NCBI GenBank assembly: GCA_947258375.1
Contig: CAMYIJ010000037.1
Coordinates: forward strand, 3,820-60,887
From: an uncultured Acidimicrobiaceae bacterium
GTDB taxonomy: Bacteria > Actinomycetota > Acidimicrobiia > Spongiisociales > UBA5794
Direction of reading: 5' to 3'
Length of the DNA: 57,068 nucleotides
Part shown: positions 1 to 9,484 of the stretch, piece after piece
Layout: each line of letters starts with the position of its first letter
Position numbering within the stretch: position 1 is the stretch's first letter
Program-made: the position numbers and the translations under genes
Notes under the pieces: generated by a model
What the model was told of the DNA's origin: nothing
The model's database searches: none
The model's input: the letters and a program-made list of their open reading frames with translations, nothing else

Positions 1-3000
1 ACTTGGATATACACCGCTTCGGGCACGGCCGCCGCGGGCCAGTATGCCAACACCGCAACGGCGCAGGGTTCTCCTCCGGTCGGTCCCGATGTGACCGACA
101 CCGATGACTCGCACTACTTCGGTTCGAGTCCGCAGATCGTGGTGGAGAAGTCCACGAACGGTCAGGATGCCGATACTGCTCCGGGTCCGATCGTCGCGGT
201 CGGAGGAGCCATCAACTGGGTCTATACGGTGACCAATCCGGGGAACGTGGAGCTCGATACGGTTACGGTCACTGAAGATATCGAGGGAGTGATTGCGGGT
301 CCCGATAGTGGCGATACGGATGCCGATTCGAGGCTCGATCCGGGGGAGACCTGGATCTACACGGCGGCGGGTACGGCGAGCGCCGGCCAGTACGCCAACA
401 CCGCGACCGCCCAGGGCTCACCTCCGGTCGGTGGCGACGTCACCGACACTGATGACTCCCATTACTACGGATCCGATGCCCAGATCGTGGTGGAGAAGTC
501 CACGAACGGTCAGGACGCCGATGCCGCGCCGGGCCCGTACGTGGCAACCGGCGGTGCGGTCAATTGGGTGTATACGGTGACCAATCCGGGGAATGTGGAG
601 CTCGATACGGTCAGCGTGACCGACGATGTCGAGGGAGTGATCGCCGGCCCAGACAGTGGCGACACGGATGCCGATTCGAGGCTCGATCCGGGGGAGACCT
701 GGGTCTATACCGCTTCGGGCACGGCCGCCGCGGGGCAGTATGCCAACACCGCAACGGCGCAGGGTTCGCCACCCGTCGGCCCCGATGTGACCGACACCGA
801 CGATTCGCACTACTTCGGTTCGAGTCCGCAGATCGTGGTGGAGAAGACCACGAACGGTCAGGATGCCGATACTGCTCCGGGTCCGATCGTGGCGGTCGGT
901 GGTGCGGTCAATTGGGTCTATACGGTGACCAATCCGGGGAACGTTGAACTCGACACCGTGAGCGTGACCGACGACATCGAGGGAGTGATCGCCGGCCCAG
1001 ACAGTGGCGACACCGACGCCGATTCCAGGTTGGATCCGGGTGAGACCTGGGTCTATACCGCTTCGGGTACCGCCGCCGCGGGGCAGTACGCAAACACTGC
1101 TACCGCGCAGGGTTCGCCGCCGGTGGGTGGCGACGTCACCGGCACCGATGACTCCCATTATTACGGCTCCGATGCCCAGATCGTGGTGGAGAAGTCCACC
1201 AACGGTCAGGATGCCGATGTCGCGCCGGGCCCGACCTTGGCCGTCGGCAGTGCGGTCAACTGGGTGTATACGGTGACCAATCCGGGGAATGTCGAACTCG
1301 ACACCGTGAGCGTGACCGACGACATCGAGGGCGCTATCGCGGGTCCGGATAGTGGCGATACCGATGCCGATTCGAGGCTGGATCCGGGGGAGACCTGGAT
1401 CTACACCGCTTCGGGTACAGCCTCCGCGGGGCAGTACGCCAACACCGCAACGGCGCAGGGTTCGCCACCCGTCGGTCCCGATGTGACAGACACCGACGAT
1501 TCGCACTACTTCGGATCCGATGCCCAGATCGTGGTGGACAAGACGACCAACGGGCAGGATGCCGATACTGCTCCGGGCCCGTATGTGGCAACCGGCGGTG
1601 CGGTCAATTGGGTCTATACGGTTACCAATCCGGGGAATGTGGAGCTCGATACGGTTTCGGTGACCGACGATGTCGAGGGTGTGATTGCGGGTCCCGATAG
1701 TGGTGACACCGACGCCTACGCCAACACCGCTACCGCGCAGGGCACGCCACCCGTTGGCCCCGATGTCACCGACACCGATGACTCCCACTACTACGGATCC
1801 AGTCCGCAGATCGTGGTGGAGAAGACCACCAACGGGCAGGATGCCGATACCGCTCCGGGCCCGATCGTGGCGGTCGGCGGTGCGGTCAATTGGGTCTATA
1901 CGGTGACCAATCCGGGGAACGTCGAGCTCGATACGGTCTCGGTGACCGACGACATCGAGGGTGTGATTGTGGGTCCCGATAGTGGCGACACCGACGCCGA
2001 CTCCAGGTTGGACCCCGGTGAGACCTGGATCTACACGGCCTCAGGAACCGCAGCTGCCGGTCAGTACGCCAACACCGCCACCGCGCAGGGCACCCCACCG
2101 GCCGGTCCCGACGTCACCGACACCGACGCTTCCCACTACTTCGGAGCCGACGCCCAGATCGTGGTTGAGAAGACGACGAACGGTCAGGACGCCGACACCG
2201 CACCGGGCCCCTATGTGGCAACCGGCGGCGCGGTCAACTGGGTCTACACCGTCACCAACCCGGGCAATGTCGAGCTCGATACGGTTTCGGTCACCGACGA
2301 TGTCGAGGGTGTGATTGTGGGTCCCGATGGCGGCGACACCGACGCCGACTCTCGCCTCGATCCGGGCGAAACATGGATCTACACCGCCTCGGGTACCGCG
2401 GCGGCCGGACAGTATGCCAACACGGCGACTGCGCAGGGTTCTCCGCCGGTGGGTCCCGATGTCACCGACACCGACGACTCCCACTACTACGGATCCAGTC
2501 CGCAGATCGTGGTGGAGAAGACGACGAACGGCCAGGACGCCGATGTCGCCCCCGGCCCGACCGTGGCCGTCGGTGGTGCGGTCAATTGGGTCTACACCGT
2601 GACTAATCCGGGCAATGTGGAGCTCGACACGATCAGCGTGACCGACGACATCGAGGGAGTGATCGCCGGCCCAGACAGTGGCGACACGGATGCCGACTCC
2701 AGGCTCGATCCGGGGGAGACCTGGATATACACCGCCTCGGGCACCGCAGCCGCGGGTCAGTATGCCAACACCGCCACGGCGCAGGGCAGCCCACCGGCCG
2801 GTCCTGACGTCACCGACACCGACGACTCCCACTACTACGGGTCGGATCCCCAGATCGTGGTTGAGAAGACGACGAACGCCCAGGACGCCGACACCGCACC
2901 GGGGCCGTACGTCGCGGTGGGCGGCGCGGTCATCTGGGTGTACACGGTGACTAATCCGGGCAATGTGGAGCTCGATACGGTTTCGGTGACCGATGACATC

Positions 3001-5286
3001 GAGGGTGTGATCGCGGGTCCCGACAGTGGCGATACCGATGCCGACTCGAGGCTGGATCCCGGCGAGACCTGGCTATACAGCGCCGCCGGTACCGCGGCGG
3101 CCGGCCAATACGCCAACACGGCAACGGTCTCCGGCACGCCACCCGTCGGTCCCGACGTCACCGACACCGACGACTCCCACTACTACGGGTCGGACCCCCA
3201 GATCGTGGTCGAGAAGACAACGAACGGACTCGACGCCGACACCGCTCCGGGCGCCTTCGTGGCAACCGGTGGCGCCGTGAACTGGGTGTACACGGTAACG
3301 AATCCGGGCAATGTGGAGCTCGATACGGTCAGCGTGACCGACGACATCGAGGGCGCTATCGCGGGTCCCGACAGTGGCGATACCGACGCCGATTCCAGGT
3401 TGGATCCGGGGGAGACCTGGATCTACACCGCTTCGGGTACAGCCTCCGCGGGTCAGTACGCCAACACCGCTACCGCGCAGGGCACCCCACCCGTTGGCCC
3501 CGATGTCACCGACACAGACGATTCGCACTACTTCGGTTCGAGTCCACAGATCGTGGTCGAGAAGACAACGAACGGTCAGGACGCCGACACCGCTCCGGGC
3601 GCCTTCGTGGCGATCGGTGGTGCCGTCAATTGGGTCTACACCGTTACCAACCCTGGGAACGTCGAGCTCGATACGGTCTCGGTTACCGACGATATCGAGG
3701 GTGTCATAGCCGGCCCTGACAGCGGCGACACCGACGCCGACTCCAGGCTCGATCCCGGCGAGACCTGGATCTACACAGCTTCGGGTACCGCGGCGGCCGG
3801 TCAGTATGCCAACACGGCGACGGCGCAGGGCACCCCTCCGGTCGGCCCCGACGTCACCGACACCGACGACTCCCATTACTACGGATCCAACTCCCAGATC
3901 GTGGTCGAGAAAACCACCAACGGGCAGGACGCCGACACCGCCCCCGGCCCGTATGTGGCAACCGGCGGCGCTATCAGCTGGGTCTACACGGTGACCAACC
4001 CGGGCAACACTGAACTCGACAGCGTCTCGGTCACCGACGACGTTGAAGGCGTGATCGCCGGCCCCGACAGCGGCGACACCGACGCCGACTCCAGGCTCGA
4101 TCCGGGTGAAAGCTGGGTCTACACCGCCTCGGGCACTGCAAGCATCGGCCAGTACGCCAACACGGCGACCGCGCAGGGTTCTCCGCCGGTGGGTCCCGAT
4201 GTCACCGACACCGACGACTCCCACTACTACGGCTCGGATCCGCAGATCGTGGTGGAGAAGACGACGAACGGCCAGGACGCCGACAGCGCCCCCGGCCCGA
4301 CCGTGGCCGTCGGTGGTGCGGTCAATTGGGTCTATACCGTGACTAATCCGGGCAATGTCGAACTCGATACGGTCAGCGTCACTGATGACCTCGAGGGTGT
4401 GATCGCCGGGCCCGACAGTGGTGATACCGACGCCGACTCTCGCCTCGATCCGGGGGAGACCTGGATATACACCGCTTCGGGCACAGCCGCCGCGGGTCAG
4501 TATGCCAACACCGCAACTGCGCAGGGTTCCCCGCCGGTCGGTCCCGACGTCACCGACACCGACGACTCGCACTACTTCGGAGCCGACGCCCAGATCGTGG
4601 TTGAGAAGACGACGAATGGTCAGGACGCCGACACCGCACCGGGGCCGTACGTGGCGGTCGGCGGCGCGGTCACCTGGGTGTATACGGTGACCAACCCGGG
4701 CAACGTGGAACTCGACACAGTCAGTGTCACCGATGACGTTCAAGGCGTGATCGCCGGGCCCGACAGTGGCGATACCGACGCCGACTCTCGCCTCGATCCG
4801 GGTGAGACCTGGATCTACACGGCCTCGGGCACTGCGGCTCCGGGCCAGTACGTCAACACGGCCACAGTCCAGGGGACCCCACCCGTTGGTCCGCCCACCA
4901 ACGACACCGATGACTCCCACTACTTCGGCTCCGATCCCCAGATCGTCGTTGAGAAGACGACGAACGGACAGGACGCCGACAGCGCGCCCGGCCCCATCGT
5001 CACCGTCGGTGGCGCCGTCGACTGGGTCTACACCGTCACCAATCCCGGCAACGTCGAACTCGACACCATCAGCGTCACCGATGACATCGAGGGTGTAGTC
5101 GCCGGCCCCGACAGCGGAGATACCGATGCGGACTCGCGGCTCGATCCGGGCGAGACCTGGATCTACGCCGCCTCAGGCACGGCGGCAGCCGGCCAGTACG
5201 CCAACACAGCCACCGCTCAGGGCACGCCTCCGGCTGGGCCGCCTGCGACCGATACCGACGATTCCCATTACTACGGGCCCTCCGGA
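1..5286 (+). repeat. Tandem 348-bp coding repeats (15 units plus a partial)
   Basis: The CAGATCGTGG motif that opens each unit recurs at 133, 481, 829, 1177, 1525, 1807, 2155, 2503, 2851, 3199, 3547, 3895, 4243, 4591 and 4939. All intervals are 348 bp except 1525-1807, which is 282 bp. Units partly alternate between two sequence types (for example GPIVAVGG versus GPYVATGG), suggesting duplication of unit pairs. Upstream units use codons such as CCG-GGG and GAT-ACG where the last unit uses CCC-GGC and GAC-ACC. Confidence 0.97.
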
Positions 5287-7566
5287 TCGATATCCAACCT
5301 CGTATTCGAGGACCTGAACGGCAACGGTATCCAGGATCCCGGCGAGTCGGGCATCGACGGCGTCATGGTGACAATCACCGGTGACGGCGCGGACAACACG
5401 TTCGGAACACTCGACGACTACACAGCGACCGTGCCGACGGCCGGAGGCGGCCTCTATCTGTTCGACGAGCTGGCGCCCGGCGTCTATCGGATCGACTTCA
5501 CCGCCCCCGCGGCAATGGTGTTCACCGCACCGAATGCCGGGGCCGATGACGCCCTTGACTCCGATCCGGATGCCTCCGGTCGGGTAACGAAGGTTCTCGG
5601 CCTCGATGAGGTCGACGACTCCATTGACGCCGGGCTGTACACGCCGGTCGACCTGGGTGATCTCGTATGGTCCGACACCAACGGCAACGGCGTCCAGGAC
5701 GCCGGCGAGCTCGGAATCGACGGTGTCGCGGTGACGCTCACCGGCGCCGGCATCGATGGCACCTTTGGCACCGGCGACGACACGGCGGCCGGCACCACAA
5801 CTGCCGGTGGTGGCCTGTATGCCTTCACCGGTCTGCCGCCGGGTGACTATCGGGTCAGCTTCACCCCTCCGGCCGGTCAGGTGTTCACCGCGGCCGACCT
5901 CGGTGGCGACGATGCTCTCGACTCAGATGCCGACGCCCTCGGAGACGCGCCGGTCACTCTCATCTCCGGCACCGACGACGACTCCGTGGACGCCGGGCTC
6001 TATCTCCCCGTCGAGATCCACGGTGAGGTTTGGGACGATCTGAATCGTGACGGCATTCAGGATCCGGCCGAACTCCCCATCTCCGGTGTGGCGGTTGACC
6101 TGCAGGGCTCCGGCCCGGATGGCATCTTCGGCAACGGCGACGACATCGCGCTATCGACCACGACCGCGGTCGACGGCAGCTTCTCATTTGTCTCGCTGCC
6201 GCCCGGCTCGTACCGGGTGGTCTATACGCCACCTGCTTCCCACGTGATCAGTCCCTCCGGAGTGGGTGGCGACACCACCGTGGATAGCGATCCCGATCCA
6301 GTCAGTGGCGTGACAGGCGACATCGTTCTCGATTCCGGCGATGTGGCAACCGATGTCGATGCCGGAATGTTCTCAGCAGCTCCGGCGACGATCGGCGATA
6401 CGATCTGGAACGATCGCAATACCGACGGCATTCAGGATCCGGGTGAGCCAGGTGTGGCCGGGGTCACGGTCAACGTCTACGACTCGAGAGATCTCGGAAC
6501 CGCAGTGGCGACAACCACGACGGACGCTTCTGGCTGGTATGAGTTCTCCGGTCTGAGCATCGTTCCCGATTATGTGGTCGAGGTGGTTCTGCCATCCACC
6601 GCCCTGAGCTTCAGCCCCCAGGATGCCGGAGCCGACGACGGAGTCGACTCGGACGTTGATCAGACTTCAGGTCAAACCGCGGCCATCGCGGTCGCCGCCG
6701 GCGCCGGTTATTACGACGAGGCCGACGCCGGAATCATCTTCCCGGCATCGATCGGTGACAGGATCTGGTTCGACGCCGATGGCGACGGAGTGCCTGATGC
6801 CGGTGAGCCCGGTCTCGGCGGCATCGACGTCCAACTGCTCGACGATGGCGGAACCGTGATCGCCACTACGACGACGGCTCTGGCGAGCTTCGCCGACGAT
6901 CCGGCGGCTGGGACCTACTCATTCACCGGCCTGGCGCCTGGCTCCTACACGGTGCGGGTGGACACGGCGACTCTGCCGCTGGCGCTGACCGATCAAACCT
7001 ACGACAGCGACGGCACGCTGGATGGCGAAACAGATGTCACTGTGGAGTCGGGCGACTCGGTGGACACCATCGATTTCGCATACACCGGCGTCGGATCGAT
7101 TGGTGACACCGTCTGGGTTGACACCAACCAGAACGGCATCCAGGACACGGTGGATGGGGTTCTCGAGCCCGGCATTCCCAACGTGAGCCTCACGGTGACG
7201 TGGCTGGGACCGGATGACATCGCCGGCACAGCCGACGACTTCACCTATCCGGTACAGGTCACTGACGCCGCCGGCAAGTACCTCTACGACAATCTGCCGT
7301 TCGGTAAGTACACCATCGTGGTGGGCGGAGCCGATGACTTCGTCCTGAACGGCGCTGGAGTCCTGGAGGCCACTCTTGGAGTCATTGGAGGCTCCGGACC
7401 TCAAGTGTTGACTATCGACTTCCCATTCGTGGTGGCTGATGGCACCGGGACGTTGCCGACCACAGGGCTCGACCTGTTCCGCCTCGCCCGGCTCGCGGCG
7501 CTCCTGCTGGCGGTTGGGTTCATGCTCCTGGCAGCGGCCAATCGGAGACGCCAAGAAACTGAGTGA
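1..7566 (+). CDS. Giant LPxTG-anchored repeat surface protein (5' truncated by window edge)
   Basis: The frame is open from base 1, so the true start lies outside; 2521 residues are visible. Seen: a 116-residue module repeated from the left edge to about residue 1760, each reading roughly QIVVEK...NWVYTVTNPGNVELD...DSRLDPGETW...YANTATAQG, which resembles the DUF11/DUF7507 class of extracellular beta-sandwich repeats. Then six SdrD-B-like domains, each opening with a GD.VW.D.N.NGIQD-type calcium-binding-like motif (starts near 5284, 5644, 6013, 6388, 6745 and 7093). The C-terminus has LPTTG (7453-7467), a hydrophobic segment and a basic tail, the sortase sorting signal. Family knowledge says such proteins are covalently linked to peptidoglycan and act as adhesin stalks; which ligand is bound cannot be read here. 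No sortase gene is in the window. Confidence 0.9.
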   Translation, partial: TWIYTASGTAAAGQYANTATAQGSPPVGPDVTDTDDSHYFGSSPQIVVEKSTNGQDADTAPGPIVAVGGAINWVYTVTNPGNVELDTVTVTEDIEGVIAGPDSGDTDADSRLDPGETWIYTAAGTASAGQYANTATAQGSPPVGGDVTDTDDSHYYGSDAQIVVEKSTNGQDADAAPGPYVATGGAVNWVYTVTNPGNVELDTVSVTDDVEGVIAGPDSGDTDADSRLDPGETWVYTASGTAAAGQYANTATAQGSPPVGPDVTDTDDSHYFGSSPQIVVEKTTNGQDADTAPGPIVAVGGAVNWVYTVTNPGNVELDTVSVTDDIEGVIAGPDSGDTDADSRLDPGETWVYTASGTAAAGQYANTATAQGSPPVGGDVTGTDDSHYYGSDAQIVVEKSTNGQDADVAPGPTLAVGSAVNWVYTVTNPGNVELDTVSVTDDIEGAIAGPDSGDTDADSRLDPGETWIYTASGTASAGQYANTATAQGSPPVGPDVTDTDDSHYFGSDAQIVVDKTTNGQDADTAPGPYVATGGAVNWVYTVTNPGNVELDTVSVTDDVEGVIAGPDSGDTDAYANTATAQGTPPVGPDVTDTDDSHYYGSSPQIVVEKTTNGQDADTAPGPIVAVGGAVNWVYTVTNPGNVELDTVSVTDDIEGVIVGPDSGDTDADSRLDPGETWIYTASGTAAAGQYANTATAQGTPPAGPDVTDTDASHYFGADAQIVVEKTTNGQDADTAPGPYVATGGAVNWVYTVTNPGNVELDTVSVTDDVEGVIVGPDGGDTDADSRLDPGETWIYTASGTAAAGQYANTATAQGSPPVGPDVTDTDDSHYYGSSPQIVVEKTTNGQDADVAPGPTVAVGGAVNWVYTVTNPGNVELDTISVTDDIEGVIAGPDSGDTDADSRLDPGETWIYTASGTAAAGQYANTATAQGSPPAGPDVTDTDDSHYYGSDPQIVVEKTTNAQDADTAPGPYVAVGGAVIWVYTVTNPGNVELDTVSVTDDIEGVIAGPDSGDTDADSRLDPGETWLYSAAGTAAAGQYANTATVSGTPPVGPDVTDTDDSHYYGSDPQIVVEKTTNGLDADTAPGAFVATGGAVNWVYTVTNPGNVELDTVSVTDDIEGAIAGPDSGDTDADSRLDPGETWIYTASGTASAGQYANTATAQGTPPVGPDVTDTDDSHYFGSSPQIVVEKTTNGQDADTAPGAFVAIGGAVNWVYTVTNPGNVELDTVSVTDDIEGVIAGPDSGDTDADSRLDPGETWIYTASGTAAAGQYANTATAQGTPPVGPDVTDTDDSHYYGSNSQIVVEKTTNGQDADTAPGPYVATGGAISWVYTVTNPGNTELDSVSVTDDVEGVIAGPDSGDTDADSRLDPGESWVYTASGTASIGQYANTATAQGSPPVGPDVTDTDDSHYYGSDPQIVVEKTTNGQDADSAPGPTVAVGGAVNWVYTVTNPGNVELDTVSVTDDLEGVIAGPDSGDTDADSRLDPGETWIYTASGTAAAGQYANTATAQGSPPVGPDVTDTDDSHYFGADAQIVVEKTTNGQDADTAPGPYVAVGGAVTWVYTVTNPGNVELDTVSVTDDVQGVIAGPDSGDTDADSRLDPGETWIYTASGTAAPGQYVNTATVQGTPPVGPPTNDTDDSHYFGSDPQIVVEKTTNGQDADSAPGPIVTVGGAVDWVYTVTNPGNVELDTISVTDDIEGVVAGPDSGDTDADSRLDPGETWIYAASGTAAAGQYANTATAQGTPPAGPPATDTDDSHYYGPSGSISNLVFEDLNGNGIQDPGESGIDGVMVTITGDGADNTFGTLDDYTATVPTAGGGLYLFDELAPGVYRIDFTAPAAMVFTAPNAGADDALDSDPDASGRVTKVLGLDEVDDSIDAGLYTPVDLGDLVWSDTNGNGVQDAGELGIDGVAVTLTGAGIDGTFGTGDDTAAGTTTAGGGLYAFTGLPPGDYRVSFTPPAGQVFTAADLGGDDALDSDADALGDAPVTLISGTDDDSVDAGLYLPVEIHGEVWDDLNRDGIQDPAELPISGVAVDLQGSGPDGIFGNGDDIALSTTTAVDGSFSFVSLPPGSYRVVYTPPASHVISPSGVGGDTTVDSDPDPVSGVTGDIVLDSGDVATDVDAGMFSAAPATIGDTIWNDRNTDGIQDPGEPGVAGVTVNVYDSRDLGTAVATTTTDASGWYEFSGLSIVPDYVVEVVLPSTALSFSPQDAGADDGVDSDVDQTSGQTAAIAVAAGAGYYDEADAGIIFPASIGDRIWFDADGDGVPDAGEPGLGGIDVQLLDDGGTVIATTTTALASFADDPAAGTYSFTGLAPGSYTVRVDTATLPLALTDQTYDSDGTLDGETDVTVESGDSVDTIDFAYTGVGSIGDTVWVDTNQNGIQDTVDGVLEPGIPNVSLTVTWLGPDDIAGTADDFTYPVQVTDAAGKYLYDNLPFGKYTIVVGGADDFVLNGAGVLEATLGVIGGSGPQVLTIDFPFVVADGTGTLPTTGLDLFRLARLAALLLAVGFMLLAAANRRRQETE
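7453..7467 (+). other. LPTTG sortase sorting motif
   Basis: The codons TTG-CCG-ACC-ACA-GGG encode LPTTG 33 residues before the stop. It is followed by a roughly 20-residue hydrophobic stretch and an Arg-rich tail, the full tripartite cell-wall sorting signal. Confidence 0.93.
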
Positions 7567-7597
7567 GTTTCGGTGAGCGGCATCCCAGTCGCGGGGG

Positions 7598-8680
7598 CTA
7601 GACGTTGACGGTTAGCCCCACACGGTTGCGCCCGGCTTCCTTGGATCGGTAGAGCGCCCGATCGGCGGCATCGATGAGATGGCTCGGGGTCGGCGTAGCC
7701 AGGCTCCCGGCAGCGATGCCGATGCTGACCGTGATGTCTCCGAGCGGCCACAGTGTTTCCTCGATTGCGCTCCGGATCCGCTCCGCAAGGCGTTGGGCCC
7801 CCTCGATTCCGGTGTTGCGGAAGATAACTGCGAACTCATCTCCGCCGTAGCGGGCCACAAGATCGGTGGAGCGGCTCTTGCCCTCGATCAGCCGGGCTAC
7901 CGCCTCGAGTAGCTCATCACCCGCCAGGTGACCGTTGTTGTCGTTGTACTGCTTGAACCTGTCGATATCGATGAGAGCGAACGACACCTCGGTGTTGTAG
8001 CGGGCGAGAAGCGCGCACTCCTCGTTGAGCTTGTCCATCAACGCCCGGCGGTTGTGGAGCCCGGTGAGCGGATCGGTGAGGCTCAGATGGCGGATGGTGG
8101 CGAGGTTCTCTTCCAGTCGCTGCTGGTACACCTCCAACTGTTTCTCGTACACGCGGTGCTCGGCGGCTTTCTTGCGGAGCCTCGCGACGGTGCGACGGAG
8201 TTCGAGTTGGGCCACCACCTGGCGAGCCAGAGCGCTCAACGACTGCGCCTGCTCGTCGGTGAGCTGCCGCGGTTCTGTGTCGATCACACACAGGGTTCCG
8301 AGCGCGTTCCCTCGCGACGTGACCAGCGGGGCACCGGCATAGAACCGGATACCCGGATCCTTCGTTACGAGCGGGTTCTCGGAGAAGCGCTCGTCGATGC
8401 TCGCATCGGGCACGACGTAAACATCCGAAGGCCGGAGAATGGCGTGCGCGCAAAAAGCCACTTCGCGTGGTGTCTCGCTCAATGTGATACCAATACGTGA
8501 CTTGAACCACTGGCGGTCGCGATCAACCAGGCTGACCAGGGCGATTGGTGTGTCGCAGATCTTCGACGCCAGGTATGTGATGTCGTCGTAGGCCTGCTCT
8601 GGCAACGTATCGAGGATCTCGAGATCCCCCAATTCCGCCAGGCGAGCATCTTCGTTTGTTGCGATCGGAGCAACGAGCAT
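7598..8680 (-). CDS. GAF-domain diguanylate cyclase (GGDEF)
   Basis: A 360-residue cytoplasmic protein: an N-terminal GAF sensor (about residues 20-160, with the FCAHAI and FYAGAPL motifs usual for this subgroup), a short coiled linker (about 160-195), and a GGDEF domain (195-355). The active-site motif YGGDEF is intact at 278-283, and an RxxD inhibitory site (R270, D273) lies at the usual distance upstream, so the enzyme should make cyclic di-GMP from two GTP and be product-inhibited. There is no membrane segment, so the signal is intracellular. The ATG at 8680 is preceded by a G-rich stretch (GAGGGGGG) that could act as ribosome binding site. It stands alone, 170 bp downstream of the TetR gene on the same strand. 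Confidence 0.93.
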   Translation of the reverse strand: MLVAPIATNEDARLAELGDLEILDTLPEQAYDDITYLASKICDTPIALVSLVDRDRQWFKSRIGITLSETPREVAFCAHAILRPSDVYVVPDASIDERFSENPLVTKDPGIRFYAGAPLVTSRGNALGTLCVIDTEPRQLTDEQAQSLSALARQVVAQLELRRTVARLRKKAAEHRVYEKQLEVYQQRLEENLATIRHLSLTDPLTGLHNRRALMDKLNEECALLARYNTEVSFALIDIDRFKQYNDNNGHLAGDELLEAVARLIEGKSRSTDLVARYGGDEFAVIFRNTGIEGAQRLAERIRSAIEETLWPLGDITVSIGIAAGSLATPTPSHLIDAADRALYRSKEAGRNRVGLTVNV

Positions 8681-8850
8681 TCGGACCCCCCTCGGGTCGT
8701 TACCCGCGCTATCGGTCCCATTTTTCGCGTTCTTGAGGAAGATGCTTCCTTAACTACTCTGAGTGTATGGTGAATTATGGGACATCTCTACCGGATTCCA
8801 GGCAGACTGCGAGCAACTTCTCGAATCCGCCGCGGACGAAGGCCGCAACC
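8681..8850. other. Intergenic spacer with small palindrome
   Basis: There is no convincing gene here. The stretch contains AGGAAG-CAT-CTTCCT (reading the minus strand) around 8739-8755, upstream of the GGDEF gene. This may be a promoter or operator element, but I cannot assign -35/-10 boxes with confidence. Confidence 0.3.
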
Positions 8851-9468
8851 TCAAATCCTGATTCGATCAAAGATCTGATGAACGGCCGCGCGACATTGCT
8901 CGCGGTATGTGGCGTGGTCCGTTTCCCAGTCCTCGGTCTGGAGCCACTGCAGGAAGAAGCCCTCGATGATGGCCCGCATCGTGTTGGCCGCGGCTTCCGG
9001 ATCGTCCACCGTGAGAACTCCCGCCTCGGCCGCCGTTGCGATCACTTCGTGGTAGAGCCCGTTGATGATGGGCCGGCTGATGGCGCCCATTTCGGACGAC
9101 GGGGAGTGTGTCAGGTGGTCGACCCCATCGAGGTAGAAGCGGAAGTAATCCCGGTTGGCCTCGGGGCCGATCCACACGGCGTCGATCACGGTATCGATTG
9201 CGGCCGAAGGGTCGCTGCGTTCGGCAAGCTTCTCGCGAATTCGGGCGGCTGTGGCATGGAGGGCCCACTCGAATGCGGCCACGATCAGAGCGTCCTTGCG
9301 CTCGAAGTGATAGAGGAGCAGCGCCTTGGACACTCCGGCCTCTTCGGCGACCTTGGTTAGCGGAGTCCGCTGCGCACCTTCGCGAGCCATCACCCGATAG
9401 GCGGCTCGGAGGATTGCTGCCCGCCGCTCGAGTGTCGGCCGGTCGGCCCCCGAAGCCGCAGATGTCAT
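8851..9468 (-). CDS. TetR-family regulator of the box/benzoate regulon
   Basis: 205 residues. The N-terminal 60 residues form the TetR helix-turn-helix (RRAAILRAAYRVMAREG, then TKVAEEAGVSKALLLYHF); the rest is an all-helical ligand-binding domain with a TetR_C-like end (AIIEGFFLQWLQTE). The gene starts 16 bp after boxB on the same strand and is therefore probably the third gene of a boxC-boxB-tetR operon, giving autoregulation. An identical TetR-type palindrome lies in the promoters of boxC and of the adjacent ABC importer, and this protein is the obvious candidate to bind both; benzoyl-CoA would be a reasonable inducer. The regulator-operator match is inference from proximity. Known proteobacterial box clusters instead use the XRE-type BoxR. 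Confidence 0.88.
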   Translation of the reverse strand: MTSAASGADRPTLERRAAILRAAYRVMAREGAQRTPLTKVAEEAGVSKALLLYHFERKDALIVAAFEWALHATAARIREKLAERSDPSAAIDTVIDAVWIGPEANRDYFRFYLDGVDHLTHSPSSEMGAISRPIINGLYHEVIATAAEAGVLTVDDPEAAANTMRAIIEGFFLQWLQTEDWETDHATYREQCRAAVHQIFDRIRI

Positions 9469-9484
9469 GCGGCCGCCACCGCGC

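Noticed and set aside
418..4920. Long antisense open frames (for example 418-1788 and 3073-4920, 450-615 codons) across the repeat region
   Set aside because: They arise because the 348-bp repeat is stop-free in an antisense frame; the proteins are themselves repetitive shadows and lack start signals or domains.
1..5286. CRISPR array
   Set aside because: The 348-bp period is protein-coding, in frame throughout (348 and 282 are both multiples of 3), with no short repeat-spacer pattern.
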